Part shown: positions 1-6,125 of the stretch, piece after piece
How positions within the stretch are numbered: position 1 is the stretch's first letter
Layout of the letters: every line of letters begins with the position of its first letter
From: Deltaproteobacteria bacterium
Lineage (GTDB): Bacteria; Myxococcota; XYA12-FULL-58-9; JAUUZB01
NCBI GenBank assembly: GCA_030590185.1
Contig: JAUUZB010000068.1
Span: forward strand, 1 to 9,793
Direction: 5' to 3'
Length of the DNA stretch: 9,793 nt
The notes under the pieces: generated by a model
Database searches by the model: none
What the model was told of the DNA's origin: nothing
The model's input: the letters and a program-made list of their open reading frames with translations, nothing else
Program-made: the position numbers and the translations under genes

Positions 1-2
1 AG

Positions 3-1124
3 CTCAATACCCAGAGCCCGGACGGCACCCTGTTCAACCTGTGGTTGCGCAACGTGGTCGACGATCAATGGGACGCCGGTGAGCAGGTTGACTGCTTCAT
101 CACCGGCGTCACTAACCTCGGGGAGGTTCACTTCAGCTTCAGCGAGGGCGACCTCGACAACGGCACGCGCCACGGCACCGGCTGCGGCGACTATGGCGGC
201 ACGTCGCGCTACTGTTGGATGGCGGCCGACGGCGACAGCGACCCGACTACCTACGCGCCGATCCCCCTCGACCAAGGCGTGCACACCTTGAGCTGTCGCA
301 TCTCCCTCGTTGACCAAGGCGGCGTGGCCGAGGACGCTGGCTTCGACGGCATCATCTTCACCAGCGATCGCGATTTCGTACCCGGCGAGACGGCGAGCCC
401 CTCGGCCTGCCCCAACGGTGATCAGGACTTCACCGCTGGCGCGTGCCTCACCGACTGGGGGCCCAACAGCGCCCCCGTCGTGGGTTGGTGCGTCGACGAC
501 CAGGCCCGCGCGGAGGAGGCGCTCTGTTCGGTGGGGGGCGACACCTGCTGCGGGGGCGCTTGCGTGCTCGGCAACCCGGAGCCGCAGTATGTCTCCACCC
601 AGACCAGCGAGTGGGGTGGGCTCACCGCCACCTACGCCAACCTCAACGACCGCGCCGGCGACACCGGCGGTGCCACCAACAGCGGCGCCGAATGGATCGC
701 CGCGACGTTTTCGGTGCCGGTGACGGTGGAGAGCATCACCCTCGGTGGCGGGCTCCTACCGGCATGGGGAGCCGTCGCGATGTATGTGAACGGGCGGTTG
801 GTCGAGGCGAGCGACGATGGGAGCAGCTGGCAGACCCTGTTCACGGCCAGCGGCGTCACGGACGGCGGCGCGGATCAGTTCAAGCGCTTCACCTTGGCCT
901 CGCCGGTGACGGCGCAGTACTTTCGCCTTTCGAGCTCGTCTGCCTACGTCGCCACCACGACCTTCGCCTTCACCCTCGCTTCGGACGCGGCGTGCATCGA
1001 GGCCTGCGCGAGCTCGGCGGCCTGTCCGGCCTTTGACGGGTGCGTCGCGGGGGACTGCGCCCCGTGTCTGGCGGGTACGGATTGCGACGGCGGGAGCTGC
1101 ACCGTTGGGCTCTGCCTGCCCTGA
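3..1124 (+). CDS. Secreted cysteine-rich protein with discoidin-like domain, 5'-truncated
   Basis: The reading frame is open to the left edge, so this is the 3' part of a longer gene; the TTG at 45 is internal, not a likely start. About 373 residues are visible. Residues 1-128 look like a beta-sandwich carbohydrate-binding-type module ending in a 'GVHTLSCRISL ... GFDGIIFTSDRDFVPGE' pattern, which recalls the closing strands of galactose-binding-like domains. Residues 134-190 are a Cys-rich linker. Residues 199-324 resemble an F5/8 type C (discoidin) domain, including 'SDDGSSWQTLF' and 'AQYFRLSS'. The last 45 residues carry nine cysteines, like the disulfide-rich tails of myxobacterial surface proteins. 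A role in binding glycans or extracellular matrix is inferred from fold resemblance; no catalytic residues are visible. The signal peptide, if any, lies outside the window. The next gene starts 125 bp downstream on the same strand. Confidence 0.8.
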   Translation, partial: LNTQSPDGTLFNLWLRNVVDDQWDAGEQVDCFITGVTNLGEVHFSFSEGDLDNGTRHGTGCGDYGGTSRYCWMAADGDSDPTTYAPIPLDQGVHTLSCRISLVDQGGVAEDAGFDGIIFTSDRDFVPGETASPSACPNGDQDFTAGACLTDWGPNSAPVVGWCVDDQARAEEALCSVGGDTCCGGACVLGNPEPQYVSTQTSEWGGLTATYANLNDRAGDTGGATNSGAEWIAATFSVPVTVESITLGGGLLPAWGAVAMYVNGRLVEASDDGSSWQTLFTASGVTDGGADQFKRFTLASPVTAQYFRLSSSSAYVATTTFAFTLASDAACIEACASSAACPAFDGCVAGDCAPCLAGTDCDGGSCTVGLCLP

Positions 1125-1150
1125 GGGGGTGGGGCCCGTGGGGGGCAGGG
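1125..1150 (+). other. Canonical G-quadruplex motif directly after a stop codon
   Basis: Four G-runs follow the TGA at 1122-1124 without a gap: G5 (1125-1129), G4 (1131-1134), G6 (1140-1145) and G3 (1148-1150), with loops T, CCCGT and CA. This fits the G3+N1-7 quadruplex rule. It lies on the coding strand, so it could form in the mRNA 3' region of the discoidin-like gene and in the leader of the amidase transcript if the two are co-transcribed. Folding in the cell is not shown. Confidence 0.5.
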
Positions 1151-1249
1151 ACGATGACGCGTCGTGTTGCGAGATGCGGGTAGCCTTGGGCGACCCGAGT
1201 CCGTACTATCCTCACCCACAGTCGAACAATAGCAGCCGAAAGATAGCCC

Positions 1250-3283
1250 ATGCCCATTCGTACGTCTCCGACCAGCAGCGCCTCGGCGCCGGTTCGTCCC
1301 TCGCAGATCCGCTGGCAGACCGCCCCGTCCATGGAGCAGGCCAAGCGCGGCCGGATCCTCGAGGTCGGCCACCGGGGGCCGGCGATCAAGGAGCTGCAGA
1401 CCCAGCTCAATGCCCTGCTCGAGAAACATCCGAGCCTCCACAGCTTCGAGCCCCTCGACGCCGACGGTGCCTTTGGCCCTCAGACCGAGGCGGTGGTTCG
1501 CTGGGCCCAGGCGCGCTTCGAGACCGCCGACGGCAAGAAGAGCGGCGTGGACAGTAAGGTTGGACCGCTCACCCTCGCGGCGATCGAGAACGGCTCGCGG
1601 GTCGCCTCCGCCCCGGTCGTTGCCACGGACGTGGCCACGGACGTTGTCGACTCTCCGGTACCGCGTCGCCGGCCCACCCAACCCGTGACCAGCACGGTGG
1701 GCGCCCTGCCGCCCGAGCCCTCGGGGGTCACCAACGCTACGGCGCCCCGCACCAACACGCGCACGGTGCTCGGTCTCACCGGCCGGGTTGGCTTTGGCCA
1801 GGCAAACAAGCCGGAGGACGTGAGCAAGGTGCAGCGGTCGCTGGTGCGGCACGGCTACCTGCGCCCGGAACAGTTTCGCAACAATCGCTTCGACGACGCC
1901 ACCGCCGCGGCCCTGCGGCAGTTCCAAATGGACCAGACTAAGTACCGCGACGTACGGGTCGACGTGGGCGGGGCCCTCGACCGGGCGCTGGCCAGCGAGT
2001 CGCTGCCCAAGGCGGCTCGGTATCTCAACCTCAGCGGTCCGGTGGGGTTGGTGGATCCCCATGGCAGGACTCGGTCGGATCCGGCCGACGTCGAAGCGGT
2101 GCAGCAGCGGCTCCTCACCCACGGTTACCTGTTGCCCGGGGAGTTCAACGCTGGGCAGAACGATCAGGCGACCATCGACGCGATCTTCCACTTTCAGCGC
2201 GATCAGCTCGGCCACGCCGACGGTGTGGTTAGCCCAGGGGAGCGCACCAGCAACGCCCTCAAAGGGGATCACCTGGCTCGGCCACGAACCGGTCGGGAGC
2301 ATTACGACACCGGCGGTGGCGGTACGGTCACCGGCGAGGGGGTCACCGGGGCGTCCGGGGATCCGGCCGCGGTCCTCAACCGTTCGGTGCCCTGGGGCAC
2401 TGACGCGAGCGCCGCCACCGACCCCACGACGCGAGCCGAGGCGATCCGCAGCGCCCAGGCGAACAAGACCTTCTTTGCCGAGGAGCCCCGCACCGGCGTC
2501 AATGGCCTGGCCATGCCGCCCTGGTTCAACGCCGATCAGTTCCTGGCCACCAAGGATTCCAAGGGCCAGCCCCTGCGCACGGTGGGCGCCGACGGCCGTC
2601 CGGTCTACAGCGCCCTCACCGGCGTGCGCACCGACTACCAGGGCAGCCAGCTCATCTCGGGCGGCACCCTGACCACCGGCACCGGCAGCACCCACTTCAT
2701 CGTCCACGAGACCGACGGCCTCTCCGACGTCGCCAGGTTCCGGCGTGATGATCGTCAACGCACCTCCGTCAGTATGTTCATCGGTCGTGATGACGAGCGG
2801 AGCGCCAATGACGGTCACTATCTCGTACACGACTTCGACGAGAGCCGCAGCGGCACGAAATGGGTGAGCCGCGCCGAGAACCGCGTCAAGCGTAAGAACC
2901 TCGGCTTCGTCAGCATCGAGCTGGTCACCCCGCACATCAAACAGGGCAGCTCCCAGGATCAGACCTACACCGACGGCCAATACCGCGACCTGGCGATCGC
3001 CTATGTGATGGCCTCCCGCCGCGCCGGCCGGCTGCTCACCATCACGCCCCACAAGGAGATCGATCGCGGTATTCCCGGCGGCCACACCGACCCGCGGGAC
3101 CTCGATTGGAATCGCTTCTACGGCGAGATCAACCTGCTGCTCGGCATGCCCCCCGGAACCACCTATGGCTACCCGCCGGTGCGCGACACCGGCTCGGGGG
3201 CGCGTAACCTGGCGTCCCACGCCAACACCTTCCCCAACATCTACGCCAGCAATGGGGACGGTATCGAGCCGCAGCGAAAGTGA
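1250..3283 (+). CDS. N-acetylmuramoyl-L-alanine amidase with three peptidoglycan-binding modules
   Basis: This 677-residue protein probably cleaves the amide bond between N-acetylmuramic acid and the stem peptide of peptidoglycan. Three PG_binding_1-like modules lie at about 36-113 (with 'DADGAFGPQTEAVVRWAQ'), 176-250 and 262-338; each has the 'VxxVQxxLxxxGYL ... FQ' type of pattern. A Ser/Thr/Pro-rich linker (116-172) separates the first two. The amidase_2-like domain covers about 478-632. His486 in 'FIVHET', His601 in 'ITPHKEID' and Asp614 (or His612) in 'GHTDP' are the candidate zinc ligands, and 'LDWNRFYGEI' matches the end of the family. The N-terminus is Ser/Thr/Pro-rich with no hydrophobic core, so no Sec signal is seen. 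The ATG at 1250 has only a weak GAAAG site; the ATG at 1331 is an alternative that would keep all domains. The stop converges on the next gene 27 bp away. Domain order and catalytic motif are clear; the biological role (autolysin, export by a special route, or toxin) is open. Confidence 0.85.
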   Translation: MPIRTSPTSSASAPVRPSQIRWQTAPSMEQAKRGRILEVGHRGPAIKELQTQLNALLEKHPSLHSFEPLDADGAFGPQTEAVVRWAQARFETADGKKSGVDSKVGPLTLAAIENGSRVASAPVVATDVATDVVDSPVPRRRPTQPVTSTVGALPPEPSGVTNATAPRTNTRTVLGLTGRVGFGQANKPEDVSKVQRSLVRHGYLRPEQFRNNRFDDATAAALRQFQMDQTKYRDVRVDVGGALDRALASESLPKAARYLNLSGPVGLVDPHGRTRSDPADVEAVQQRLLTHGYLLPGEFNAGQNDQATIDAIFHFQRDQLGHADGVVSPGERTSNALKGDHLARPRTGREHYDTGGGGTVTGEGVTGASGDPAAVLNRSVPWGTDASAATDPTTRAEAIRSAQANKTFFAEEPRTGVNGLAMPPWFNADQFLATKDSKGQPLRTVGADGRPVYSALTGVRTDYQGSQLISGGTLTTGTGSTHFIVHETDGLSDVARFRRDDRQRTSVSMFIGRDDERSANDGHYLVHDFDESRSGTKWVSRAENRVKRKNLGFVSIELVTPHIKQGSSQDQTYTDGQYRDLAIAYVMASRRAGRLLTITPHKEIDRGIPGGHTDPRDLDWNRFYGEINLLLGMPPGTTYGYPPVRDTGSGARNLASHANTFPNIYASNGDGIEPQRK

Positions 3284-3290
3284 GCGCGCG
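3254..3290 (+). repeat. Direct repeat copy A (amidase 3' end)
   Basis: This 37-bp segment covers the last nine complete codons of the amidase gene, its TGA (3281-3283) and seven bases beyond. It matches 4982-5018 at 31 of 37 positions without gaps, 1728 bp apart in the same orientation. The stop codon is in the same place in both copies. Confidence 0.6.
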
Positions 3291-3303
3291 CCTCGAGCGA
3301 GGC
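3290..3303. terminator. Hairpin between convergent genes
   Basis: GCCTC-GAGC-GAGGC is a perfect 5-bp stem with a 4-nt loop (or 6 bp with a 2-nt loop). It sits in the 27-bp gap between the convergent stops of the amidase and the MYXO-CTERM-like gene. No T-tract follows on either strand, so it is only terminator-like and not a canonical intrinsic terminator. Confidence 0.3.
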
Positions 3304-3310
3304 ACTTGCT

Positions 3311-4882
3311 CTACAGCATCCGTCGGCGTCGATAGGCGATCCACGCCAAGGGCAGCAGCCACAGCTGCAACGGTGATCCGGGTTGGAGCGCCGCACAGCC
3401 GCCGCTCTCTGAGTCGCCTGAGCCGAGGGAGTCGTCGTCGGTGCCCGGCTGGCCGCCGCCGGTGTCGCTCGGGTCATCGTCGCTCGGGTCATCGGGGATG
3501 ACGGGGTCGTCGCCGGTGTCGGGACAGGCATCCGTCATGCACCAGCCGGCGCACCAATTTGAGCCGGTTGCTTCGCAGTCCTCCGGGGTCGCGCACAGCT
3601 CGGGCGCCGAGCTCGCACAGGTCGAACAGGGATCCGCCCTGCACCAACCCGCGCACCAATTCGCGCCCGTCGCTTCGCATTCCTCCGGAGTCGCGCACAG
3701 CTCGGGGCTCACGGCCGCGCAGGTCGCAGCGGTGCAGACGTCGGGATAGGGATACTCTTCGCCGGTATACGTACTGCGGGGCCCGGGGGCATCGGGGTTG
3801 GCGTCGGGCATCGCCATCATCATCTCGGGCGGAAACAGGGTGGCGAAGAATGCCATCAGCTGTTGGGACCAGGGGTCGCAATAAACTTCGGCGCCGGTGC
3901 GCAGCGCTCGGAAGAACGCCAGACCGTACGGCGACAGGCCCCCCTCCTCCGTCATGAACATCGGCAGCATCTGACCGAGGAGCTGATTGGCAGGGGTCGA
4001 GGCGCTGGGATCGGGGGGCTCGTCTACATTGTAGTGCGGCAACACGCCGTCGGCGATGGCCCGGATCATGGCATAGGCGTGCAGGTACGCTTGGTCATCG
4101 TGCACCACTAGAAAATCGTAAGGTCCGCGCTGCTCGCCCAAGAAGAAGATCCCCAAGACCAGTCCCGCCACTTCCTCGTCGAGTTGCCCGAGGGTGTTGA
4201 GAAAGCTGGAGGCGGCCGGAACGTCACGGAAGAAGGCGAGCAGCAGGCGCTCGTTGGCCAGCTCATTGGCGTCGAGGTTATCGGTGTCGGTGCCGAGGTT
4301 GTTGAGCACGTGAAAGAAGGCCGAGCCGGGCCACAGGTGGTCGGCGCCACTCATCTCCATGGCGATGCCCATCTGCTCGGCGACCTCGGGGGGCTCGCAC
4401 AGCAGGGCGATGGTGAGATTCCGGTAGACGTGGTCGGTGATGCGGCCGAAGAAGAAGTCCCGCAGGTCACGGTTGTCTTGGGCCATATAGGCCAGCTTCA
4501 GGGTGAAGGCGCAGCTCATCCCCATGATGCTGCCCATCTCGTAGAACAGCTCGGGGTTGGCATCGATGGTGTCGAGCATGACGTAGATGAGCTCGGGATT
4601 GGCGTGGGCGCAGTCCATGAACTCCATGGTGAGCTCGGGGCTGTCCAAGATCATGGAGAAGAACTCCCCCATCATCTGCTCGCACATCCCCATCATCGGC
4701 ATGCACATCATGTCGCCGATGCCGTAGCTGATGACCATGGCGTCGGTCATCATGTCGAGCATTTGACCGGTGCAGGCCTCTGGGTTCGACAGCGATTGGG
4801 CGCGGGCCGTGGATTGCCCGGCCACCGCCAGCACCGCCACCACCAGCACAACGCGAGCCCAACGCACGATTGAATATCTCAT
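3311..4882 (-). CDS. Secreted Met/Cys-rich protein with MYXO-CTERM-like sorting tail, function unknown
   Basis: I do not recognise the family of this 523-residue protein. The start at 4882 is chosen over an in-frame ATG at 4942 because it gives a proper Sec signal peptide (MRYSIVRWAR, then a VVLVVAVLAVAG core, then a 'ARAQ' cleavage region near residue 29) and has GAGGT six bases upstream. Residues 41-123 hold 19 methionines; residues 58-71 alone contain eight Met and two Cys. Residues 130-370 look helical, with no membrane spans beyond the ends. Two 34-residue Cys-rich repeats follow ('PELCATPEECEATG' and 'PELCATPEDCEATG', each followed by an NWCAGWC element), then an Asp/Ser/Gly-rich linker. 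The last 30 residues begin Gly-Gly-Cys496, continue with a hydrophobic stretch and end in RRRRML, as in MYXO-CTERM sorting signals processed by myxosortase. Cell-surface anchoring is inferred from that tail. The response regulator gene lies 159 bp upstream on the same strand. Confidence 0.82.
   Translation of the reverse strand: MRYSIVRWARVVLVVAVLAVAGQSTARAQSLSNPEACTGQMLDMMTDAMVISYGIGDMMCMPMMGMCEQMMGEFFSMILDSPELTMEFMDCAHANPELIYVMLDTIDANPELFYEMGSIMGMSCAFTLKLAYMAQDNRDLRDFFFGRITDHVYRNLTIALLCEPPEVAEQMGIAMEMSGADHLWPGSAFFHVLNNLGTDTDNLDANELANERLLLAFFRDVPAASSFLNTLGQLDEEVAGLVLGIFFLGEQRGPYDFLVVHDDQAYLHAYAMIRAIADGVLPHYNVDEPPDPSASTPANQLLGQMLPMFMTEEGGLSPYGLAFFRALRTGAEVYCDPWSQQLMAFFATLFPPEMMMAMPDANPDAPGPRSTYTGEEYPYPDVCTAATCAAVSPELCATPEECEATGANWCAGWCRADPCSTCASSAPELCATPEDCEATGSNWCAGWCMTDACPDTGDDPVIPDDPSDDDPSDTGGGQPGTDDDSLGSGDSESGGCAALQPGSPLQLWLLPLAWIAYRRRRML
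3539..3742 (-). repeat. Tandem 102-bp coding repeat (two copies)
   Basis: Two adjacent copies with a period of 102 bp (3539-3640 and 3641-3742) encode the paired 34-residue Cys-rich modules of the MYXO-CTERM-like protein. The shared core reads PELCATPE(E/D)CEATG(A/S) followed by NWCAGWC, with differences mainly at third codon positions. This points to an internal duplication kept under protein-level selection. Confidence 0.7.
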
Positions 4883-4896
4883 GGTGATACCTCGAT

Positions 4897-4906
4897 ACCG
4901 ATCGGT
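4897..4906. promoter_or_regulatory. Perfect 10-bp palindrome, possible operator
   Basis: ACCGATCGGT is a perfect palindrome lying 14 to 24 bases before the start codon of the MYXO-CTERM-like gene and just upstream of its ribosome binding site. Palindromes of this type serve as operators for TetR-like and other dimeric regulators, but no such regulator is encoded in the window. Confidence 0.2.
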
Positions 4907-4936
4907 CGGAGACGACAGAGCATGGTGGGAGGCGGA

Positions 4937-4972
4937 GTTCAACTAGGAAGTTGGACGGCGACGTCGGCCAAC
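4937..4972. repeat. Two overlapping, mutually exclusive inverted repeats
   Basis: The first, 4937-4956, is GTTCAACT-AGGA-AGTTGGAC: eight pairs, one of them G-T, around a 4-nt loop. The second, 4950-4972, pairs GTTGG with CCAAC and then CGGC with GTCG-type bases around a 3-nt loop, with one mismatch. Both need the bases at 4950-4956, so only one can form at a time. They lie about 55-90 nt upstream of the MYXO-CTERM-like start codon. The first is slightly weaker on the minus-strand RNA, where the G-T pair becomes a C-A mismatch. Confidence 0.45.
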
Positions 4973-4981
4973 GTCACCACC

Positions 4982-5018
4982 GGGGACCGTATCGAGGCGC
5001 AGCGCCAATGACCGCGCG
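4982..5018 (+). pseudogene. Degenerate copy of amidase gene 3' end (direct repeat copy B)
   Basis: Read on the plus strand in frame, 4979-5011 gives T-G-D-R-I-E-A-Q-R-Q-stop, compared with N-G-D-G-I-E-P-Q-R-K-stop at the end of the intact amidase. Nucleotide identity is 31 of 37, with the TGA at 5009-5011 aligned to that at 3281-3283. Upstream similarity fades quickly; a shared gccaac at 4967-4972 may extend it with an 18-bp deletion. Like the intact copy, it ends about 30 bp before a convergent minus-strand stop, here that of the response regulator. It is best read as the scar of a duplication or insertion, though a short chance match cannot be excluded. Confidence 0.4.
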
Positions 5019-5041
5019 TGCGCCTGCGCCCGTGCCCGCCG

Positions 5042-5896
5042 TCAGTCGGCGACAGCCTCGTCGAGGGTGACGGTCAGGTCCGTGGAGTATTCAGAGGTGC
5101 GCGGTAGGAAGACCGTGTTCGAGGTGGTCATGTCGCGCAGGGTGATCAGGGCGTCGCGCATCTGCAAGCGCAGCGACTCGCGCACCTGCTCCTGGGTCGC
5201 GACCTTGGCCTTGACCAGCGATTCGCCGACGTTCGAGCTGCCGCGGCGGCAGCGTTGGATCACCAGCTTGATCAGGTCGGGATCGACCGAGAACTGGTCC
5301 ACTAGGTAACGGGTGAAGGCGTACTTCATTTTCGAGCTGGTGGCCCAGGCGATGCGGCCGGCCTGCAGGTGGACGTGGATCTCGCAGTCGTCGGAGACGG
5401 CGATGAATTCGCCGGAGCTGCCCGCGTCGGTGACCTCTTGAAGCTTGAGGAACGGATCGTCGACCGCCTCATAGTCTTCTTTGAACTTCTGCCCCTGGGC
5501 CACCGCTCGGTCGATGGCGTCAGCGAGCGGGTCGAGGCCTTCGTCCTTGATCACGTAGTCAAAGGCGCCCTCGCGCATGGCCTGGCGCACGAGCTTCATG
5601 TCGCCAGCCGAGGAGAGCAGGATCACCGGGACCTCCGGCGCTGCGCTGCGCACGTTGCCGAGCACATCGAGCCCGCCGAAGTCCGGCATGTTGAGATCGG
5701 TGACCACCACGTCGAAGGCGGCATCGTAATCGAACTTGGCGTTGAAGAAGGTCTCCATGCCGGTGAAGCCGCTGGCTGCGATTTCGACCTCATAGCCGAG
5801 CTCGGAGAGCTCCGATTCGATCAACCCGAGAACGATCGGGCTGTCGTCGATGAGAAGAACCCTCACGGGTTTGTTCTTGTCCGGCCTGGTGCTCAC
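5042..5896 (-). CDS. Response regulator with DUF4388/PATAN-like output region
   Basis: This 284-residue cytoplasmic two-component regulator has an N-terminal receiver domain (about 11-130): acidic pair Asp17/Asp18, phosphoacceptor Asp67 in 'VVVTDLNMPD', Ser96 in 'LLSSA' and Lys117 in 'YVIKDEG'. The Lys is followed by Asp rather than the usual Pro. The C-terminal part (about 145-284) has 'SGEFIAVSDD', 'IHVHLQAGRIAWAT' and 'VGESLVKAKVATQEQVRESL', which match the style of DUF4388/PATAN output regions common in deltaproteobacteria and probably mediate protein contacts rather than DNA binding. I prefer the GTG at 5896: it is preceded by AGGGG five bases upstream and yields MSTRPDKNKP before the first receiver strand. 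The ATG at 5953 adds 19 codons with A/T-ending, noncoding-like usage. No partner kinase gene is in the window, so it is an orphan here. Confidence 0.85.
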   Translation of the reverse strand: MSTRPDKNKPVRVLLIDDSPIVLGLIESELSELGYEVEIAASGFTGMETFFNAKFDYDAAFDVVVTDLNMPDFGGLDVLGNVRSAAPEVPVILLSSAGDMKLVRQAMREGAFDYVIKDEGLDPLADAIDRAVAQGQKFKEDYEAVDDPFLKLQEVTDAGSSGEFIAVSDDCEIHVHLQAGRIAWATSSKMKYAFTRYLVDQFSVDPDLIKLVIQRCRRGSSNVGESLVKAKVATQEQVRESLRLQMRDALITLRDMTTSNTVFLPRTSEYSTDLTVTLDEAVAD

Positions 5897-6125
5897 CTGG
5901 ACCCCTGGTCCTTTGACGCCACAATCGCCCCTGATTTGGTAAGTTACATCCATCGGAACTCGAGGGGAAGCGGTTCGCTATCGTGGTTTTCCCGCCCAAG
6001 GACGCGCTGAGCCACCCCGCCCAGCATCTCTCTCAACGGCGCGTCGCCGTGGATCGTTAGTGATTTGTTCCTTTTTTTTCCAGGCCGGGCCGAGTAGACA
6101 AGCTCGATTCCCCTAGGAGGACCCG
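5897..6125. other. Divergent intergenic region
   Basis: This 229-bp gap separates the divergent response regulator and hydrolase genes and must hold both promoters. It contains the hairpin GGACC-AGG-GGTCC at 5899-5911 (minus strand) overlapping the regulator's ribosome binding site, a small ACGGCG-CGT-CGCCGT hairpin at 6036-6050, and a run of eight or more T at 6072-6079. I could not find a convincing -35/-10 pair on either strand. Confidence 0.5.
6115..6120 (+). promoter_or_regulatory. Consensus ribosome binding site of the hydrolase gene
   Basis: AGGAGG lies five bases before the ATG at 6126. It is the only full consensus Shine-Dalgarno site in the window and fixes the start of the hydrolase gene, predicting strong translation. 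Confidence 0.85.

Larger units (their letters stand above)
4890..4997 (-). promoter_or_regulatory. Candidate structured leader that hides the ribosome binding site
   Basis: On the minus-strand RNA, CCUCGAUAC (4997 to 4989) is a perfect 9-nt complement of GUAUCGAGG (4898 to 4890), with one extra G-U pair outside it. The second arm contains the GAGG Shine-Dalgarno element of the MYXO-CTERM-like gene, seven bases before its ATG. The loop between the arms is 90 nt and holds two overlapping hairpins. If transcription begins upstream of 4997, or reads through from the response regulator gene, translation could be controlled by this pairing. The transcription start is unknown, so this remains a structural prediction. 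Confidence 0.35.

Noticed and set aside
1204..1209. TACTAT as the -10 box of the amidase gene
   Set aside because: It matches consensus at only four of six positions, and no -35-like hexamer lies 15-19 bp upstream.
944..3220. 758-codon open frame on the minus strand opposite the amidase gene
   Set aside because: It is antisense to clear peptidoglycan-binding and amidase domains. Its product is a low-complexity Val/Gly/Ala/Arg-rich sequence with no recognisable domain, as expected for a shadow frame in high-GC DNA.
3465..3740. CRISPR-like repeats
   Set aside because: The repeats are in-frame coding repeats of one gene with a 102-bp period and no unique spacers.
4184..4873. 229-codon His/Gly/Val-rich plus-strand frame
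   Set aside because: The His runs are the reverse complement of the Met codons (ATG read as CAT) of the MYXO-CTERM-like gene, so it is not an independent metal-binding protein.
4883..4942. 20-codon N-terminal extension of the MYXO-CTERM-like protein
   Set aside because: It would bury the signal peptide behind 20 polar residues, and the GAGGT site supports the start at 4882.
5369..6010. 213-codon plus-strand frame opposite the response regulator
   Set aside because: It is antisense to a well-conserved receiver domain and crosses the divergent promoter region without a ribosome binding site.
6036..6079. Hairpin plus T-run as an intrinsic terminator
   Set aside because: The T-run lies about 20 bases after the stem, and no plus-strand gene ends upstream of it.
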